Shown piece after piece: positions 34,830 through 51,275 of a DNA stretch of 64,000 nucleotides. A program made the position numbers and the translations under genes. Source of the stretch: Hyperoodon ampullatus (taxonomy: Eukaryota > Chordata > Mammalia > Artiodactyla > Ziphiidae). The stretch spans positions 620,001 to 684,000 of the forward strand of contig OX457072.1 of the NCBI GenBank assembly GCA_949752795.1, in the 5' to 3' direction. The notes under the pieces were generated by a model that ran no database searches, was not told the DNA's origin, and saw only the letters and a program-made list of their open reading frames with translations. Within the stretch, counting starts at the first letter, position 1; each line of letters starts with the position of its first letter.

Positions 34830-35050
34830 TTCAAGGAGACCTTCCTTGTCCGTTCTTTGGGGTTGGTTGTCCTTCTAGGTGTCCCCAGAGGATGTTTTAC
34901 TTTGTGTTGTGCTATCTCTTTAACTGTCCTCCTCTCATAGACTGTAAACTTCTTGAGGGCAAACAAAGGTTTTGGTCCTCCTGGTGTCAGGTGCCTAGCA
35001 TAGTAACTACATCCAGTAGTCAGAGGTTTATTGAGTGAAGGGATGAGTTA
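34830..35050 (+). repeat. L2 3' end
   Basis: tagactgtaaacttcttgag, then gtgcctagcatagtaac and a tttattgagtgaagggatga end. Confidence 0.7.
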
Positions 35051-35444
35051 ATGTAGAAGTAATGGATATGATCAAATAGGTCTCCCAGTGCTTTGCTGTC
35101 TAATGCGTGTTCCTCTACATGTGGTGTTTTCCTGATTTTGTTTCATCCCATTAAGGAAGAAAAGAATGTTAAAACCAAACAAATATTCGAGTCTTAAATT
35201 TCTGAAAAATTAAAAAATATTATTCACAGAGAGCTTTTATAAATGCTTCTGTTAATATATAATTTTAAGCAATGCAAAATCAGAAGGTAAGTCCCTATTT
35301 CTTAGACTTGAATTTTAAAACTTTCTTTATGATGTTTTTGTTTATATAGTGAATTTCAACAATGTGTATGTTTTGAAAAATATGTATTTTAAGTCGTACC
35401 CATTCTGAAGTTTCTCTTTCTTTTTTATTTTCTGAAGTATGCAG

Positions 35445-35605
35445 TATACAGTAATGGAAAGAGTTGTACTCATGCTGAGAAATGTGAATTTCACTTTTGA
35501 CTCAGCTACTGGCTTGCCATGACCTTGAGTGAGTTACTTCATGTCTTTGATTTTTGTGAAAATGTGGATATATCTGCCCATCATACCTCAAAAGATATTT
35601 CCCTT
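35445..35605 (+). repeat. MIR fragment
   Basis: Core-like text: ctactggcttgccatgacct then tgagttacttcatgtctttg. Confidence 0.65.
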
Positions 35606-35999
35606 ATTCAGGTAGATGGCTGTATGGGAAAGTACTTTGAAAAATATAAAATGACAGTTATATTATTTCCCTGGGTAGGGAAATATTTTCCTTCGCGCAC
35701 ACCCAGGTGTGTGATATATGGAAAGGCTCTTTTTACCAGCGTTCGGAGCAGGATTTATTTTTGGCAGTTGCCCCCACAGCTGGTCATGACGTGTTCCTCC
35801 TCCCATCAGGTTTGCAGGGCCAGGGATGTGCATGCCATCCGGGACTGAGGGGAGGGAGTGAGAGTAATGGCGGGCGGCTTGGGCTTTGGGACTTGTTCCC
35901 TCCTCGCCTCCCCCACTCGCTCTCCATGTTGTTAGGGTGAACCTTGCGAAATCACTTTCTGTTGATCACAGAGATGCCTGAACATCAGCAGTTTCACTC

Positions 36000-36145
36000 A
36001 TGTGGCCCAACCTAGTAGTTTAAGCCTTAATTTTCTTACTTAGTGAAATGGTGATGTTAAAACAACATAAGGTAAAATTTAATGCTTCTGCCTGTAAAGC
36101 TTTTAGCAAATGTCTGTCACATAGGAGGTGCTCAATAAATATGTC
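36000..36145 (+). repeat. MIR/L2-like 3' end
   Basis: Ends cataggaggtgctcaataaat, the shared MIR/L2 tail. Confidence 0.6.
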
Positions 36146-37269
36146 CATTTTAACTAAGTCAGCCTGCTGGGAGTTTGCGGGGACTCCGAACTCCCAGAGT
36201 GGGACGGGAAGCAAGCACTCAGATTACAGGTGGGACTGTTCAAGAGTTCCATCTTAGCAGCGTGCCCCCTCAGGTGTGTCGAAGGGTGACAGAAGCCCAA
36301 GCGCCTAAGAGAACTCTGCGGGGGCAGTTACGCAGCCTGGCCGGCCCATAAGCTGGGCGCCCCGACACTCCCTCCCCTAACCTACTACCGCCACTCTGGG
36401 TGTGTAGTGTGGGAGAGCCGGGTGTTCGTGAGGACCAGCTAGCTACGTAGTGCTGGAAAGCAGATAAGATGGAAGAAATTCATTCTGTTCGTATGGGGGT
36501 TTTCCTTTCATTTCTGTAGGTGATGATGATTCACCTGGTCAAATAGTGTGAAAGGGTGTCCAGTGAAGTCCTGCCCACCCCGTTCCCCGACATGACTAAT
36601 ATTATTCACCAGGACATTTTTAAAAATGGTACTTGATTATGCTTATATAGAAACATGTTTGTAAGTGAGGAAAAGAGCAAGTTACAAAATTATGAATCAT
36701 GATATCATTTGGGAAAAAACACAGAAACATATATTACTATATATGGAAAGTAATCTCAAAAGAAATACACTGAAATGTTCATATTTATTTTTGGGTTTTC
36801 TACATCCCAGAGTGTAGAACTGGAATTCACCTGGCCCTCTTCAAAACTATACCACCTCATCTTTTTTTTTTTTTTTTTTTAGTGTTATCAGAGGTTTCTT
36901 AATTTAGATGGTTGGTTGCAAAGTGATGTTAAATTTGTTTTGCTGTCATTTCTTACGTTTATGTGGATAGATTGACAGATTTATTACTGTTTAAGGTTTT
37001 ATTTGGGCTTTTTTCCTTATAACTGAAAAAGGTAAAAATATTTATGAGTTATAATTGGGAAATCCATGTTCCTAATAAACAGCATTTCAAGACTCATTCT
37101 AGTTTTTATTTAGCAGTGTTTATGCCTTTACTTTTGGTATTGTGGGAATTAAAGTTATTATTAGGAATCGGATAGCCTTGAGATTAAAAACTGGAAGCAT
37201 GTTTTCTAGGTTGTTTGCATTCAGCATTTTGCTTTTGAATAGTATTAATTTGGGTCTTACCTCTTATGA

Positions 37270-37460
37270 ATGGAGGTTCATTGTAATGTAGTAAGGAGGA
37301 GACTAGATTAGTGGATGCCTGGAGACTTGGGTTTTTGACTTGGTTTGGTAACTAACTGGTAGTTAAGTGACTTTAGGATTATCACCTAACTTTTTCTGGT
37401 GAGAATTTTCTTTTCTCTAAAGCGTTAGGTTTTGGACTGGATGTTCTCTGAGGTTTTTTT
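37270..37460 (+). repeat. MIR fragment
   Basis: Diverged MIR core with gttaagtgactttaggatta in the expected position. Confidence 0.5.
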
Positions 37461-38329
37461 TTTCTTTTAATGAAGATCCCAGACTAAGGGATTAAAGTAT
37501 TTAAAACTATTAAACAACAACAGTAATAAAAACAACATGCACACATATACACACATAGGAAAAAAGCAAGCAGAACTAATAGAAGAAGGCTCAGACATGG
37601 CAAGAGATCCAGAGGGCAGCTTATGTACACACTGCAACACTCACAGACCAACATCCCCATCTCGTGGTGTTTTCTCTTCACAGACATTAGTGGTTGGGTG
37701 AAATAAAACCAGAGTACTCTAGCCCTGAATTTAAAAATATAGCTCACTGCTGTTTGTTTTGAGTCTTATACTTTAAAAACAAAATAATCTTAGCTGCTAT
37801 AATCTTTTAAACGTTAACATTGCCAATAACTGATCCATTAATCTTAGAACTGTTTCCCCAAAATGCAGCACAGAGAAATGGTGAAAAGTTTAGCAGTCAC
37901 TAGGTTTATCGCTTTTATGGCACTTATGTAAAAAGAAACATTACTTTTACATTGTTTACTTTGTAGTTTTGGATGTGCATAAAGCTCACCTGACTGAATT
38001 GTTTATAAAAAGGAGGCAACAAAATTCAACACAAATTTAGAATTTTTCTTGGGGAATGACTTCATAATGGTAAGGGTAATCAGGGTCCTTTAAGAAGCCT
38101 TTAAAAAGCAAGTCAGTAGCAATAGATGGTGGAGATTCTGACTGTGCAGCTGCAGGGAATAGCAGTTGTCCCAGTGTTATGTGCATAGAAACAGCTCAGG
38201 GGACTGTTTCCTGGGGGCCAACCTTCAGGACTGTACAGAGAGCTTGAATTCTCCCAAAACGTAGATGGAGGTGAATGGAAGTTTTTTGTAATTTTACTTA
38301 ATATGGACACTAAAATGGTCATAGTCAAC

Positions 38330-38425
38330 ATTTATTCTGTTTAAGATAGATTACCTTGTTTAATTTTCACAGTGGTTCTTTGGAACAGAAGCCACCGTGG
38401 TCTCACTTTTATAGATGAGAAAACA
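38330..38425 (-). repeat. MIR fragment
   Basis: Antisense MIR text (acatttattctg; cacttttatagatgagaaaac). Confidence 0.55.
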
Positions 38426-38499
38426 GGGCCGGGGCCCCTGTCTGGGAGGCAGCAGCACTGGGAGCTGGCCTTGGGCAGCGCCCACGATGCTGCCAGGAT

Positions 38500-38725
38500 G
38501 GCTCGCTGTATAACCCAACGGTTAAGAGAGTGACTTTGGTCTAGAAACTGGTTTTTAATACTGGATCTGCCACTGATAACTGTGTGACCTTGGGTAGGTC
38601 ACTTACTCTTTCAAACTTCAGTTTCCATAACTGTAAAATGAGTGCTTTTAGGATCAAATGGGATAATTTATTTAAAATAGCACACAGTGTACCCTGAACA
38701 AATGGTTATTACTAGTTATTGTAGT
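38500..38725 (+). repeat. MIR SINE, near full length
   Basis: Shows the MIR order: ggttaagagagtgact, ctgtgtgaccttgggtaggt, cataactgtaaaatgagt, then the 3' end. Confidence 0.85.
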
Positions 38726-38829
38726 TGTAATAATGAGTACTCTTGTTTTTGTGATTTATAACAGCCCCATGTTTCTGTGGCCCAAGATTTTCAAGACTTT
38801 TTTATGAAGCACAGTACATAAAGTGGCTA

Positions 38830-39094
38830 GTTTTTTTTTTAATAATTTATTTTATTTTTGGCTGCGTTGGGTCTTCATTGCGGTGTGCAGGCTTCTCATT
38901 GCAGTGGCTTCTCTTGTTGCGGAGCACGGGCTGTAGGCGCACGGGCTTTGGTAGTTGTGGCTCGCAGGCTCAGTAGTTGTGGCGCACGGGCTTAGTTGCT
39001 CTGCGGCATGTGGGATCTTCCGGACCAGGGATCGAACCCATGTCCCCTGCATTGGCAGGCGGATTCTTAACCACTGCACCACCAGGGAAGCCCC
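38830..39094 (-). repeat. CHR SINE in intron 1
   Basis: Antisense copy containing about two 21-bp internal units; flanked by gtggctagt on both sides. Confidence 0.9.
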
Positions 39095-42774
<3,680 letters not shown>

Positions 42775-43335
42775 AGATTGAGGTATAATTTGCATATAGT
42801 GAAATGCATAGATATTACCATGATTTTCGACAAATGGAGCTTGTTACCCGCACCCATGTCGAGATACAGAACATGTCTGTGCCGCCAGAAATTCCCTGTG
42901 CCCCTGCCCTGCCCTGCCCCAGTCACTACTCCCTACCCCCTAGAGTAGTCTTGTGTGTTGTAGGACTTTGTACCAGTGGAATCGTGCAGTGTGTGTGCTT
43001 AGAGGCCCGCTTCTTTTGACTTGGCATATAATGTCTCGGGATCAGCTGTGTTGTTCCATGAAGTGGGTAGTGGTGTGTTTCACAGAGATGCCACAACGTG
43101 CTTATCGCTTCTCCTGATCGCAGCACTCCCTGGCCATTACAAGTAAAGCTGCTATGATTACAAGTCTTCTTGTGATCATAGGTTTGTTTCCATTTCTCTT
43201 GGATAAAATGCCTAGGAATGGAATTCCTACGTGGTAGGGGAGGTGTGTGCTTATTTATCTTTATAAGAAAATGCCATATTGTTTCCAAAATGGTTATACC
43301 ATTCCCTACAACCAGCAAAGTATGAGAGTTCTAGT
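42775..43335 (-). repeat. Old L1 3' fragment in intron 2
   Basis: Antisense text of an old L1 family (ttgaggtataatttgcatat; tgcctaggaatggaattcct; ccatattgtttccaaaatgg). Highly diverged. Confidence 0.7.
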
Positions 43336-43414
43336 TGTTTCCATGTACTTTGAGTATTTTTAACAGTATGGAATTTCTCAGGGGCTATTTCAGAAAAAAA
43401 TTTTTTCCTTTTAT

Positions 43415-43745
43415 TTCTTTTTTTTATTGAAGTGTAGTTGATTTACAATGTTGTGTTAGTTTCAGGTGCACAGCAAAGTGATTCAGTTATACATACATAC
43501 GTATCGATTTTTTTTCGATTCTTTTCACTTGTAGGTTATTACGAAATATTGAGTATCATTTTCCCTGTGCTCTACAGTAGGTCCTTGTTGGTTATCTATT
43601 TTATGTATACTAGTGTGTATCTGTTAACCCCAAACTCCTAATTTACCTCTCCCCCTGCCACTTTCCCCTTTGGTGACCATAAGTTTGCTTTTTATGTCTG
43701 TGAGTCTGCTTCTGTTTTGTATATAAGTTCATTTGTATCATTTAA
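43415..43745 (-). repeat. L1 3' UTR fragment in intron 2
   Basis: Begins with a T-rich tail, then the antisense L1 3' UTR signature tttattgaagtgtagttgat. 5' truncated at about 43745. Confidence 0.8.
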
Positions 43746-44990
43746 AAAAAATTATTATTATTTTTAACGTAAGTTTTCTAGAGAGGCTGATGTGCATGTG
43801 AGTGGAGAATGACAGACCAGATGATTTCCTTGACCTTTAGTCCTGTTTAAACCTCTCCAGGTCCTGGGCATATTATTAATATATGTTTGCTGTTAAACTT
43901 GGATGAGTTTTATCCAGCTGTTTCTTTTTTAAAATATTGAAATATTTAATAATATATGTATAAGATTGTAGTATACATCTTAAATTACGGTAGTTTAATA
44001 ACCCAGACCTGACCTCCACTTGGGAGAACTCTTACTTAAGGGAGAGGAAGCTGTGGATCAGTTGGGGTAAGTGAAGTCTATAGATGGTTAACTTCTGTTT
44101 TCCCATGTTTATACAGGAATCAACAGGTATTAAATTTGTCACTGCCATTTATTTTTTTACTTTCTTGTTTTAATTGCACACTAATACGTTTACCGAGTGA
44201 ACAGAAGCCATAAGGATAAAGAAGAGTTAATTATAGGCATGAAAGTAAGCCTTGAAAAATCGAAAAGCATTAAGTCTGGTAGCTTTAAAATGGCTGTTTT
44301 ATAATATGGTAATGTTCAACTTCTCGATTAAGAAACCCTGTTTTTAAATGATGTGGAAAAATAAAAGTTGGCTATTGTATCTCTGAATTTAGATAATGGA
44401 ATGTAATGGACCAGAAAATTAATGAAGTAGTCACGTAAATGTAACTAATAAGAGTTACATTGAATTAATTGTTCTAGTGCTGGACAATGGTATAATATGA
44501 CATTTATACCAGAAGATATATTGATTGCTGTATAAATGGGGTAACCATATAATTTATTGTCCAGCCAGACCCTTTTGAGAATGAAATGAAGTATTATTAA
44601 TAATTAATACAGGAGCAGTAAGAATAAACAGAATTGTCCTGGAAACATGGGAACCTTTATATATGTGTGACACAGGTCAAGCCACAATATGGACTTCTGA
44701 GTAAAATCTGAATTTAAGTGGTCTGTTTTTTCCTTTTAATTTGTTATAGGCATTGACTGTACCACAAAAGCAAGTTCTGATCATTTTGATATGACTTTGT
44801 AGAATTATTTAATTTTATAAAATCTCTACTTTTAAGTGTGCTTGCTGCCTTTTTTCTAACCATATAGATCAAATAAATTTGTAGAAAAGTAAATTCTTGA
44901 TCATGCAAGTGGCGACATTAAGTACATTTATATTGTACTTTCCCTCTTGATTAGCACTTCAATATTATTATTATTATTTTTGCCTTCCAG
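43746..44990. other. Intron 2 distal part
   Basis: AT-rich, no repeat or gene recognised, leading into the exon 3 acceptor. Confidence 0.45.
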
Positions 44991-45116
44991 ACAAATTATG
45001 AAAACAGAATATATAGCCTGAAAGTAGAATGTGGACCTAAATACCCAGAAGCACCTCCATCAGTTAGATTTGTAACCAAAATTAATATGAATGGAATAAA
45101 TAATTCCAGTGGAATG
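44991..45116 (+). CDS. UBE2V2: UBE2V2 coding exon 3 (residues 56-97)
   Basis: A 126-nt exon of exactly 42 codons between a tgccttccag acceptor and a gtaagt donor. It encodes [20 protein letters not shown] and onward to INNSSGM. This is the central beta-sheet of the UBC fold and the region where true E2 enzymes carry an HPN motif followed by the catalytic cysteine. Here the HPN tripeptide is absent, and the only cysteine is Cys69 in VECGPKYP, far from the catalytic position. The protein is therefore a UEV and cannot form a ubiquitin thioester itself. The residues [12 protein letters not shown] and GINNSSGM match UBE2V2 and differ from UBE2V1 as I know it. The acceptor is preceded by a short TTA-repeat and a modest pyrimidine tract. 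Confidence 0.97.
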
Positions 45117-46789
45117 GTAAGTTAAAATAGTCATTTTATTCTTACATAACCTGGTCAGGAGAATGTTAAAGCAACAACAAAAAAAGGACCTTTGTTTAGC
45201 GGACAGTCTAAAACAGTTTGTCTCATGTTGTTTTTCTCTTTTGAATGGACCTTTCCTTAAGAACCTTTATGTACTAGCCTAGATAGAGATGAGGGTTTTA
45301 TTAATTGCTTCAGTAGTCATATTTCAGCTGAATCCTTATTTGGTGATAAGATAGTCATTGTTTCTCTTTGAATTAACATTTTTCTTTAGGGTTAAGGTAT
45401 ATTGGTGAGATTAAAAGGATGAATATTCATGAAGAGGAGGTTTTTCTTTGAGGCACAAGTATGTCTGTACGGGAACAGACAGTCGTAGTTGAGCATGGTT
45501 GTTTAAAGCAAATAAATCAAAATGATGTGCTCTACCTGACTCACGGAAGTGAGCAGAAATAATTTCCAATAGGAGTCTTAGGTTCATACGAGTATTAGAA
45601 CTTGAAGTGCAGGCTCTTGAGGTGCCGTGTTGAGGGCACCCTCGCATGCAGAATACATGTTAGGAAGCATGATAACGTGATGATAGTGGCATGAACATCA
45701 TCTGTCATAGGAACAGAACGTTACCTTAACTTCTGTGTGCGCCTACTCATCCCGTCCCTGTGTTCCCTTTCCCCAGCAATGGTAATTAACATCTGGAGCA
45801 TTTCTTTTATGTTCTCTCACTTTTTCCTTATAGTTTTAGCCCAGGTATCACATCTGTACAGCTAGCCTTCCTTCCTCCCTCCCTCTTTCCTTCTCTTCCG
45901 TCCATCATCCATCCCAAACCATGAGTTTATACCATCATCTCCAGTTCTGTTCTAACACTGCAGGGTGTTTTTCAGATTTCATCCTTTCTATGCTTGTAGT
46001 TCTTGCCTTCAGCTGTGAGAAACCTGCCTTCTGTTGCCCAGTGTGTTTACCTGCATGTGCTCAGTCCCCCTGTGTGAAAGCACACTTCCAGCAGCAGGCT
46101 GGGTCCTGGACACAAAGCTGGCTGTCCGGCCGCCACCCCACCCCAGGGCCCCAGGTGGGCTGGCTCCTCCCTGCTGGGTGCACCGGACAAAAGCATGACC
46201 CTGACTGGAGGAGCGCTGTTGGGCATCTCAGCCCTGGACCTGCTGGGCCACTCCCATACCTCCCTGCGTGCGGTGCGCCAGCCGGTGCTGGGCCCTGAGA
46301 GTCCTCCCTGCCCTGCCTGCTAGGGCATCAGTCCATGGACATTTATTGTACAGCGTGTTGATGCGTTCAGGTGTAATAATCATCTGATCTTGTGGTTTCT
46401 ATCTTTACACGTGTTTCTTGTTTCCTGCCTACTTTTGAAATGGCCGTTCTCAATTCTTTTCATTGTTTCTGTTCTTCCAGTGGTTATTCTAGAAATTACA
46501 GCACGCATACTTAACTATTTCTGTGTCAAGTAATATAAGAGATGTGATGGAAGCAGGATTATGAAACAGTTTGAATTTACAGAAGGGATATTGTTTAGGG
46601 AATTTCTTTTATGACATACAACTTTGCCTTTATGAGGAAGATATTTTTGTGAAATTTCTTTACCAGGAATAGCTGTTCTTCACAACTGCTGGTTTGTTTT
46701 CATATTGTAAACTCTGCAAATTAGGTAATTCATAGTGAGTTCTACATTGTTGTGGGAACTAGGAAATTCAGGATTAAATTTCAGACCTG
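45117..46789. other. Intron 3 proximal part
   Basis: CCTT-rich pyrimidine tract at 45866-45905. 46430-46510 (ccagtggttattctagaaat) may be an old L1/HAL1 relic. Otherwise unassigned. Confidence 0.4.
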
Positions 46790-47310
46790 CCTTACGAGCT
46801 TACCTGATCTCATCTTGGACATTATGCCTCCTTCTCTGGCTCTCCTCCTTAAACCCTCTAGCATTAAGGTCTGTTAGTCTTTGTTGAAAATGTGACTCGA
46901 GTCCGGTCTTACTTTTCTCCTTACGTTGCCACCGAGTGAATGTTAGCCATCATCTCTTTTCTGGGCCCTGCACAGCCTCTCTGATTCTCCTGCTTTACCT
47001 CCCCCAGTCTTTACAGAGCAAGCAGCGGGGGCATCTTTCTGAGGCACAGGTTGTGTCCTGTCGCTTCTGTGCTTTAAAACCCTGCAGTGGCCTCAGCCAC
47101 ACGTGCACACTCTCTGCCCTGCACACCTTTCCTTTGGCCTCAAGACCGTTGCACTTCCTGTTCTTCCTGGGGGGACATTCTTACGGACTCTTTCTTCACT
47201 TCCCTGGGTAAGTGTCACTCTCAGAGAGTTCTGTCCAGACTCCCAGTCTGAACTGTGTCTGTTTTGTTACTCTGCTACAGTCACTCTTTTATTCTTCCCC
47301 TTTGTAGCAG
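46790..47310 (+). repeat. L2 fragment
   Basis: Text such as ctctctgattctcctgcttt, tttggcctcaagaccgttgc and acttcctgttcttcctgg follows L2 3' ORF/UTR order. Confidence 0.55.
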
Positions 47311-47344
47311 TTACTATAAATTATCATTTTTCTCTTTGTTTTTA

Positions 47345-47850
47345 TTTTTGGCGTTTTTAAAAGAATTGTTTCTAACACGCAGGCAGGTTTTAGAGAATGA
47401 TGTAACCAACACCCTCCACTTACTCTCCTCAAATCTTAACATTTTTGTCTTATTTGTAACAGGTCTTTTTTTAAAGAAAGACTGCATTATACAGAGTTAA
47501 CTTTGTGCCTTTCCCGGTTTCCCCTTCCTCTTTCCTCAGAGGTGGCTCCATCTCAGATTTGGCATTTATCATTTCCATGCATGGTTGTGTTTTTACTGTG
47601 CACATTTGTGTGTGCTTCTGTGTTGTATCCCTTTTGTGTGGACTCATGTGAGTGACTTTTGAACTTCATCCATGCTATGTCATACAGATTAGAATGTTCC
47701 TTTTTATTGTTTAATATTCCATTTTTCATTTGCTGGGGATTTAGGTGGTTTTCAGTTTTCACTGAAAAGATTGCTACAGTGAACATTGTTATACAAGTAT
47801 TCTTATACCCTAGAACACACTTCTCAGGACTGGGTGTTCGTGGGTTCCAG
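47345..47850 (-). repeat. Old L1 3' fragment in intron 3
   Basis: Diverged antisense L1 3' region (aatattccatttttcatttg; attgctacagtgaacattgt). Confidence 0.6.
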
Positions 47851-48329
47851 TAGGTTATGGATCAATATTTTTATAAAGTACAATGAAAGTGAATTACTAG
47901 CAAAATGAAATTAAGAAGAAAATCTAAGCTCAGATTTTTTAAGATAAAAGTTTCTCTGTCAAATTGCTGTAGAACTCTCTACTCTGAATTTCTGTGTTTA
48001 TCTTGTGGTGGACCAGTAAAAATCAGTGCAAGGCCTTGGGCTGTTCCGTGAAAGGTGCTTTCAGTGGCCCTGCTCTAGGGCATTCACCTAGAAGTAGGAT
48101 GTCTGCTGAGGTGGGGTCTGGGTGGGGCTTGTCTTCAGCTTGACTGACGTCTGCCCGGGCCCTCCCAGGGTTGTCCATGTCTGTCCTGCTCACTGTGTGT
48201 AAGTGCCTGTGACTGTCCATCCCCACCAACGCTTCATATAGTCAGGCTGCAGTGGGGACCTGGAAGCAGAGAAATTAAGTCCTGGTTTAATTATTGGAGC
48301 ATAGGTGTGCGTATAGAGTGACTGGATTA

Positions 48330-48455
48330 GGCATCAGGTTTTCTTTTGATTGATGTTCATTGTGGTTTGATTTGCATTCCCCTGGTTAGGCACCTTTTCA
48401 CCTGCTTATTGGCCATTTTTTTTTTTACCCTCTTTGGAGAAATGTCTATTCAGAA
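48330..48455 (-). repeat. L1 fragment, downstream part
   Basis: Antisense ORF2 text (ttgatttgcattcccctgg; tttggagaaatgtctattca) that resumes at 49255 after two LTR-like insertions. Confidence 0.7.
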
Positions 48456-48457
48456 CC

Positions 48458-48870
48458 GTCTAAAACGACAAGGATTTATTGTCTCACAGTCTTTGTGGGC
48501 TGGGACTGTGGCCCAGGGCCTCTCACAGGGCTGCAGCCCACATGCCAGCCTGTGCTGTGGTCTCTGCTGAAAGCTCGGCTGAGGAAGGATGCAGCTCCAG
48601 CCTCACTCACGTACGTGTTGGCAGTAGTCAGTTCTCAGTCAGGCTTCAGTTCCTTATACACTATAGCCAGAGGCCACAGAGCAGTTCACAGCACAGCAGC
48701 TGGTTTCCGTCTGCAAAGCAGGGGAGTGAAAGCAAGAAAGAGCAGGATGGAAGCCGGAGTATTTTTGTAGCTTAACGTCAGAAGTCATATCCCAGCGTTC
48801 TGTCCAGCCCACACTCCAGGGAGGGGTCACATAGGACGTGAAGGTCAGGAGTTGAAGATCTTCGGGAACC
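48458..48870. repeat. MaLR/ERVL-like LTR fragment
   Basis: Blocks such as gatttattgtctcacagtct and cagcccacactccagggagg resemble the repeat at 16069-16480. Family uncertain. Confidence 0.5.
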
Positions 48871-48884
48871 ATCACAAAAGCTAG

Positions 48885-49250
48885 TGTCTTAGTTTGGCTG
48901 CTGTCACAAAAGTACCATAAACCGGGGGTGGTTTGGCAGCAGAGATTATTTCTCACAGGCTGGAGTCTGGGAAGTCTGAGATCAGGGTGCCCACGTGGTC
49001 GGGTTCTGGTGAGGACCCTCATTCTGGGCTGCAGATGACTGACTTCTTGCTGGGTCTTCACAGGGAGGACAGAGCAAGTTCCAGTCTCATTCTCTCCTGA
49101 TCCCATCGTGGTGGCGCCACCCTTGGGTCCTCACCTAAACCTATTGATAATTACTTCCCAAGGTCCTCAGCTCCTGGTGCCTTCCCGTGGTGGTTAGGGT
49201 TTCAGTGCATGAGTTTTGGGGGACACAAACAGGTAGTCCATAACGGCTGT
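48885..49250 (-). repeat. MLT1-type MaLR LTR
   Basis: Antisense copy of the same group (tcttagtttggctgctgtca at one end, gagttttgggggacacaaac at the other), inserted in L1-derived sequence. Confidence 0.65.
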
Positions 49251-49725
49251 CTACCACGATCCACTTTGCCCACATTTCAATTGAGATATTTAGCCTTTAT
49301 TATTAAGTTCTAAGAGTTCTTAATTTACTGAACAAGAGCCCCTTGTCAGGTATATGATTTGCATGAATTTTGTTTCATTCTGTGGGTTGTCTCTGTTTTC
49401 TTGATGTTTTCAACACAAAAATTAAAAAAATTTTATATAGCCAATTTATCTACTTTTTGTTTTGTTGAAAGTATTTAGTTGTTATATCTAACAAACCATT
49501 GTCAAATCCAACGTCACAGAGATTTACTCCTGTTTTTTCCTAAGAGTTTTATTGTTTCAGCTGTTAATTTAGGCCTTTGATCCGTTTTGAGTTAAGGGTC
49601 CAGCTTCATTCCTTTGCACGTGAATGTCCAGTTGTCCCAACACCATCTATTGAAGAGACTGTCCTTTCCCCATGGTTGACACGCTTGTCAGAGATCTTTT
49701 GACTGTACGTGCATGGATTTACTTC

Positions 49726-49789
49726 TGGGTTCTCAGTTGTATTCCATTCCATTGATCTGGGTTCTCAGTTGTATTCCATTCCATTGTTC
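49726..49789. repeat. 32-bp tandem duplication
   Basis: The unit tgggttctcagttgtattcc...attgatc occurs twice in tandem (49726-49757, 49758-49789) with one difference near the end. Confidence 0.9.
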
Positions 49790-49829
49790 TCTATGTCCAT
49801 CCTTGTGTGAGCACCACCCTTGGTTTTTG

Positions 49830-49972
49830 TTTGTTTTTGTTTGGTTTGGTTTGCTTTTTTGTTTTGACCACCTGCGCGGCATGCGGGATCCTAGTTCACT
49901 GACCAGGGATCGAGCCCGTGCCCCCTGCAATGGAAGTGCAGTGTCTTAACCACTCGACCGCCAGGGAAGTCC
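49830..49972 (-). repeat. Short tRNA-derived SINE in intron 3
   Basis: Antisense copy with a TTTG-rich tail, inside L1 ORF2-derived sequence which resumes at about 49975. Confidence 0.85.
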
Positions 49973-51084
49973 CACACCCTTCTTGATTACTGTAGCTTTG
50001 TAGTAAGTGTTCTTTTTCATATTGTTTCGGCTATTCTGGTTCCTTGCATTTCCATATGAATTAAAGGATCAGTTTGTCCAGCTCTGCAAAAAAGAAAAGA
50101 AAGGGCAGTTGAAATTTTGATAGGGATTGTGTGAAATCTGTAGATCAATTTGAGGAGTATTGTCAACGACATTAAGTCTTCTGATCCATGTACATGGGAT
50201 GTCTTTGTCAACAGTTTTTTTATAGTGTTCAGTGTACATGGCCTACACTTCTGTTTCTTATCCTATTGTAAATGGCATTGTTTCCTTGAGTTGATTTTCA
50301 GATCATTCATTGCAAGCACACAGGTGAGGTTTTGTTTGTGGATCCTGTACCCTGCAGCCTTGCTCTACTTGTTTATTCCCTCCAGCAGTTCCTTTAATGG
50401 CGGCCTTAGGATCTGTGTACAAGGCCATGGCATCTGTGCATAGAGATGGTTTCACTTCTTTCTTTTCAAAACCTTTAATTTCATCTTCTTGCCTAGTTGC
50501 CTGGCCAGAGCCTCCAGTTCAGTGTTGAGTAGCAGTGATGGCAGCAGATGTCCTTGTCTTGTCTTAGGAGGAAAGCTTTCAGTCCTTCACCATTGGGTGT
50601 GCTGTTAGCTGTATATTTTTTATAGGTGCTCTTTATTGGGTTGATATACCTAGTTGAGTGTTTTTGTCATGAAAGGTTGTTGGATTTTGTCAAAGCTTTT
50701 TTGTGTCTGTTGAGATAATCATGGATTTTGCTCTCTGTTCTGTTAATATGGTGTATTACGTTGATTGATTTTTATATAGTGAACCAACCTTGCCCTTCTG
50801 GGATAAATCCCACTTGGTTATGGTGCATAATGAGATTCTTTATATGTTGCTCAAGGTCAGCCATAGGTGAGAGTTCATGGCCTTCTCAGGTCTTTTGAGC
50901 CTGTACAGCCCTGCACATGTGTGTCTTCTAGATTCACAGGCGTGTGTTGGAACTTTTCAAAGCCTCACTGAACATCTCATTTCCCAGCTTTCCTGTGAAG
51001 TATTTGGTCACCTTCCTGCTTTCCTCTTACCACCTCCTCGCTCAGCAGAGGTGTTAAACAGTTTAAGCAATTTCTTTAATTTAA

Positions 51085-51275
51085 AAAAAATTTTATTTTT
51101 TATTGAAGTATACAGTCGATTTACAGTATTATATTTGTTTCAGATGTACAACATAGTGATTCAGTATTCTTATAAATTATACTACATTTAAAGTTATTAC
51201 AATATAATGGTTATCTTTCCGTGTGTTGTATAGTACATCCTTGTTGCTTATTTTGTACATAGCAGTTTGTGTCTC
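51085..51275 (-). repeat. L1 3' UTR fragment in intron 3
   Basis: Short 5'-truncated antisense L1 end (tttattgaagtatacagtcg), about 700 bp upstream of UBE2V2 exon 4. Confidence 0.8.

Larger units (their letters stand above)
34354..38829. other. Intron 1 sequence with L2/MIR relics
   Basis: Old L2 and MIR pieces listed separately; a T-run near 36862-36881; otherwise unassigned. Confidence 0.45.
49255..50850 (-). repeat. L1 fragment, upstream part
   Basis: Continuation of the 48330 element: about 1.6 kb of antisense ORF2, interrupted by a short SINE (49830-49972) and carrying a 32-bp tandem duplication at 49726-49789. Confidence 0.8.
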
